A stretch of 7,627 nt of DNA, from contig SPDF01000061.1 in NCBI GenBank assembly GCA_004525055.1, forward strand, positions 1-7,627. Reading direction: 5' to 3'. This document shows, one piece after another, positions 5,516 to 7,627 of the stretch (position 1 is the first letter of the stretch; the number at the start of each line of letters is the position of its first letter). The DNA comes from Gemmatimonadales bacterium. GTDB lineage: Bacteria; Gemmatimonadota; Gemmatimonadetes; Gemmatimonadales; GWC2-71-9. Both the position numbers and the translations under genes were made by a program. Below the pieces are notes generated by a model. The model was given only the letters and a program-made list of their open reading frames with translations. It was not told the origin of the DNA and did no database searches.

Positions 5516-5541
5516 GGAGAGAACGGCTCGTGGACCGCGAA

Positions 5542-5551
5542 GTTGGCCAAC
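5542..5551. repeat. 10-bp palindrome in the barrel/lipoprotein spacer
   Basis: GTTGGCCAAC is a perfect palindrome in the 65-nt spacer between the Omp85-type gene and the lipoprotein gene. It has no loop and no following T-run on the minus strand, so it does not resemble a terminator. It could be a protein-binding site or chance. Nothing else identifiable is present in this spacer apart from the AT-rich stretch around the upstream stop codon. Confidence 0.3.
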
Positions 5552-5568
5552 GGATGACCTAAACTAAT

Positions 5569-7627
5569 CTAGAACATAAACCCGGTGCCCAGCCAGATCG
5601 ACGAGCCCTGGGAACTGCCGACGATCGTCAGCACCCCGCCCAGGGAGCGGTCTGGGAGCGCGAGCCAGATCCCGCCGCCCGCACTGCCATGCCAGATATT
5701 GTCGTCGTCACTCGCGTTGAACACCCGCCCCAAGTCGCCAAGGCCAACGACCCCGAACTGCCAGGGGACCACGAGAGGGAAGGTCGCCACGTGGATGCGC
5801 AGTTCCGCGTTGCCGAACGCCGACGCCTCGCCGGCATAGCGTCCCGCCTCATACCCACGCAGCGTCCTCGAGCCTCCGATGAACGCCGCCTCGTGCACCG
5901 GTGGCTCGCCCATGTTTATTCGAGCGCTTGCCCGCACGGCCAGGGTCAGTCTCGGGAGGTCCGGCAGCGTGAGATATCCCGCCACCGACGCTTGCATCGA
6001 TCCGAACGGCGTTCCCGATCCGAAGAGGATTGGGTAGTAGGTCCCCCCCGCACGAATGTACATGCCGTGGCGCGTGAAAGTGGTGGCGTCCCGAGTGTCA
6101 TAGCTCGCAGAGGCCGCGGCCCCAATCTGTGCATAATCCGGCACGCCGTAGGGTCTGGTGAGGTTGATATAGTTCAGCACCAGTGTGTCGGTGCGCACAT
6201 GCTTGAAGACGGGTCCGACCCTGATCCGAGTCCGGGGCGTCATCCGGTAGTCCCAGGCGGGATAGATGTAGAGCTGCCGCTGCCGCGCGAGGTAGAAGTT
6301 GGCTGGCTGAGTGAACGGTGTCGTGTTGCCGTATCCGAAGAAGTGCAACACCGCGATTTCCGAGAGGCCGGCATCGAGGGTGAGCGTCTCCCGTGACCGT
6401 CGGCGCCAGAACTCCCCTTTCAACTCGATCGCGTAATTGTTCGTAGCGGTCGCGTATCCCGCCCGGATAGTGAGCTTGCGGTAGTAGGGATCGTGGCCCA
6501 CGCGGTAGGTGGTCAGGGCGACGCCGCCACCGATCAGGAGCCCGACGTCCGAGTTGACATTAAGCCAGATGACCGGCCCGACGTCGGTGCCGTGCAGCGG
6601 GACCGGGGGTGGGCGCGTGAGGTCGAGGTCCTCCACCTCCGGAACTGGCAGCGTGTCACGGACCACCTCCGCCCGGGTTGTGCCCACCGTTGTGTTTCCG
6701 CCGTAAAAGGTGGTGCGGCGTCCGCTGCCGAACTCGCCGCTGACCGTGAGGGTGGGGGACCATGCAACGTCCAGTCGTGGGCCGGCGGCCCCTGGCCCGA
6801 CCAGGTCCAGTCGATCCACCCCTCCCCCGAGATAGAGCGCAACCGCGCCGGTTTCATCTGGTGCGTACGCGCGCACGAGTCCGTCGCGAAACGTGAGCGT
6901 CATCGCTCCGTCTCCATGACGGGTGACCGTCACGGTGTCCCCGCCGGGGGTGCCAAAGAAGGCAGCCTCCCGGTTGACAAGGCGGTACAGCCCACGGGCG
7001 GCTTTCGGCAACAGGTCACGACGTGCCCGAAGTGCGGTTGCCAGGGGTTCGGCGCCGGTCGCGAGGTAGGCGGCTGGAAGCCGTTGCACCGCCGCGTCGA
7101 TCGCGGAATCGGTCAACGCCGCCTGGAGCGCCGTCGTCACCGAATCCCACACGGGCCAGTTCAGCAAAGCGAGCAGCTGGCGGTCGAGGGTGCGCTGGTA
7201 GTCCATCACGCCGAGACGTTTCTGGTAGTCTACGCCGAAGTCCACAAACCCCGGCACGTCCCCCCGCACCAGGCCGGTCAGGAAGCCGTCGTACTTCGCA
7301 AACGCCCGCTCGCGGTTGCGCGGCAGTGGAGTCCACCGATGGGTCGACTCGTCGCGAATCCACCGCCACTCGTTCGGCTTGTCGTCTACCGAGCCGACGT
7401 AGGTGTCGAAGAGTCGCTCACGCAGGTAGGCGACCGCATCGAATTGGCGTCCCCCGTCCGACCGAAGGCTGTCGAGCACTTCGGCAGTGGATCGACCCTC
7501 GGTGCTGCTCGCGATGAGATACCCGAGTTGACCGGCATCCGAACTCAGCGCCGAGTCGGCCATCCGGACCAGCTCCGTGGGGGCGACGCGGATCCCGACC
7601 GCCTCCGCGAGCGCCGCGACGACCGGC
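5569..7627 (-). CDS. Omp85/BamA-type outer-membrane protein with degenerate phosphotransferase-like region (5' partial)
   Basis: The frame is open from the right edge, 21 codons before the first visible Met at 7561-7563, to a TAG at 5569-5571. About 685 C-terminal residues of a longer protein are visible. Numbering from that Met, the C-terminal part (about 290-664) is an Omp85/surface antigen D15 barrel. It has many alternating Tyr/Gly strands, the loop-6 motif GGSRTLRGYEAGRY with RGY at 5851-5859, a late VVGLGDLGRVF strand, and a terminal Phe (GTGFMF) that serves as BAM recognition signal. Residues about 1-220 match, from memory, the linker of large Bacteroidota and Gemmatimonadota proteins annotated metallophosphoesterase or BamA/TamA family. 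These usually read GDWDRHxDQWRW and PIPRDRDQAFxKYDG; here the text is GSVDDKPNEWRW and PLPRNRERAFAKYDG. A helical ALTDSAIDAAVQRLP and ALRARRDLLPKAA region follows. Any N-terminal enzyme domain lies outside the window. Outer-membrane location is well supported; the transported or bound partner is unknown. Confidence 0.88.
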   Translation of the reverse strand, partial: PVVAALAEAVGIRVAPTELVRMADSALSSDAGQLGYLIASSTEGRSTAEVLDSLRSDGGRQFDAVAYLRERLFDTYVGSVDDKPNEWRWIRDESTHRWTPLPRNRERAFAKYDGFLTGLVRGDVPGFVDFGVDYQKRLGVMDYQRTLDRQLLALLNWPVWDSVTTALQAALTDSAIDAAVQRLPAAYLATGAEPLATALRARRDLLPKAARGLYRLVNREAAFFGTPGGDTVTVTRHGDGAMTLTFRDGLVRAYAPDETGAVALYLGGGVDRLDLVGPGAAGPRLDVAWSPTLTVSGEFGSGRRTTFYGGNTTVGTTRAEVVRDTLPVPEVEDLDLTRPPPVPLHGTDVGPVIWLNVNSDVGLLIGGGVALTTYRVGHDPYYRKLTIRAGYATATNNYAIELKGEFWRRRSRETLTLDAGLSEIAVLHFFGYGNTTPFTQPANFYLARQRQLYIYPAWDYRMTPRTRIRVGPVFKHVRTDTLVLNYINLTRPYGVPDYAQIGAAASASYDTRDATTFTRHGMYIRAGGTYYPILFGSGTPFGSMQASVAGYLTLPDLPRLTLAVRASARINMGEPPVHEAAFIGGSRTLRGYEAGRYAGEASAFGNAELRIHVATFPLVVPWQFGVVGLGDLGRVFNASDDDNIWHGSAGGGIWLALPDRSLGGVLTIVGSSQGSSIWLGTGFMF

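Noticed and set aside
5689..6396. 235-residue plus-strand frame opposite the Omp85 barrel
   Set aside because: It is the antisense of a clear barrel sequence, with no ribosome-binding site or domain.

Overview
The window is GC-rich bacterial DNA with dense coding on both strands. A lipoprotein signal peptide and an Omp85-type outer-membrane barrel point to a diderm. The GC bias, GTG and TTG starts, and the style of the small lipoprotein and of the barrel protein would fit Gemmatimonadota or a similar environmental phylum. That taxonomic guess is an inference (about even odds); no marker gene is present.

Layout. (1) Positions 1-151, minus strand: the N-terminus of an exported protein that runs off the left edge. 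(2) Positions 152-307: a divergent intergenic region with a likely promoter and operator for the next genes. (3) Positions 308-861, plus strand: a mazEF toxin-antitoxin pair closely resembling the chromosomal E. coli type. The two genes overlap by 7 nt, and the toxin lacks the expected catalytic threonine. (4) Positions 900-5037, plus strand: three genes for a molybdenum hydroxylase of the xanthine dehydrogenase family, in the order [2Fe-2S] subunit, molybdopterin subunit, FAD subunit. The FAD subunit carries a four-cysteine insertion with the spacing of the extra [4Fe-4S] cluster of 4-hydroxybenzoyl-CoA reductase (HcrB). This places the enzyme in that clade, although its substrate is not proven. 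The first two genes overlap by 11 nt; the third follows a 174-nt spacer with strong RNA-folding potential. (5) Positions 5039-5503, minus strand: a small lipoprotein whose stop codon is separated by 1 nt from that of the FAD gene. (6) Positions 5569-7627, minus strand: the C-terminal part of a large protein that ends in an Omp85/surface-antigen D15 barrel and continues past the right edge.

How the parts work together. The three oxidoreductase subunits should form one (alpha-beta-gamma)2 enzyme, with electrons passing between FAD, the iron-sulfur clusters and the Mo-pterin. mazEF ends only 38 nt before the first subunit on the same strand, so co-transcription is possible. The barrel gene and the lipoprotein gene are co-oriented 65 nt apart and may share a transcript. 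I saw no tRNA, rRNA, CRISPR array, insertion sequence or convincing Rho-independent terminator.
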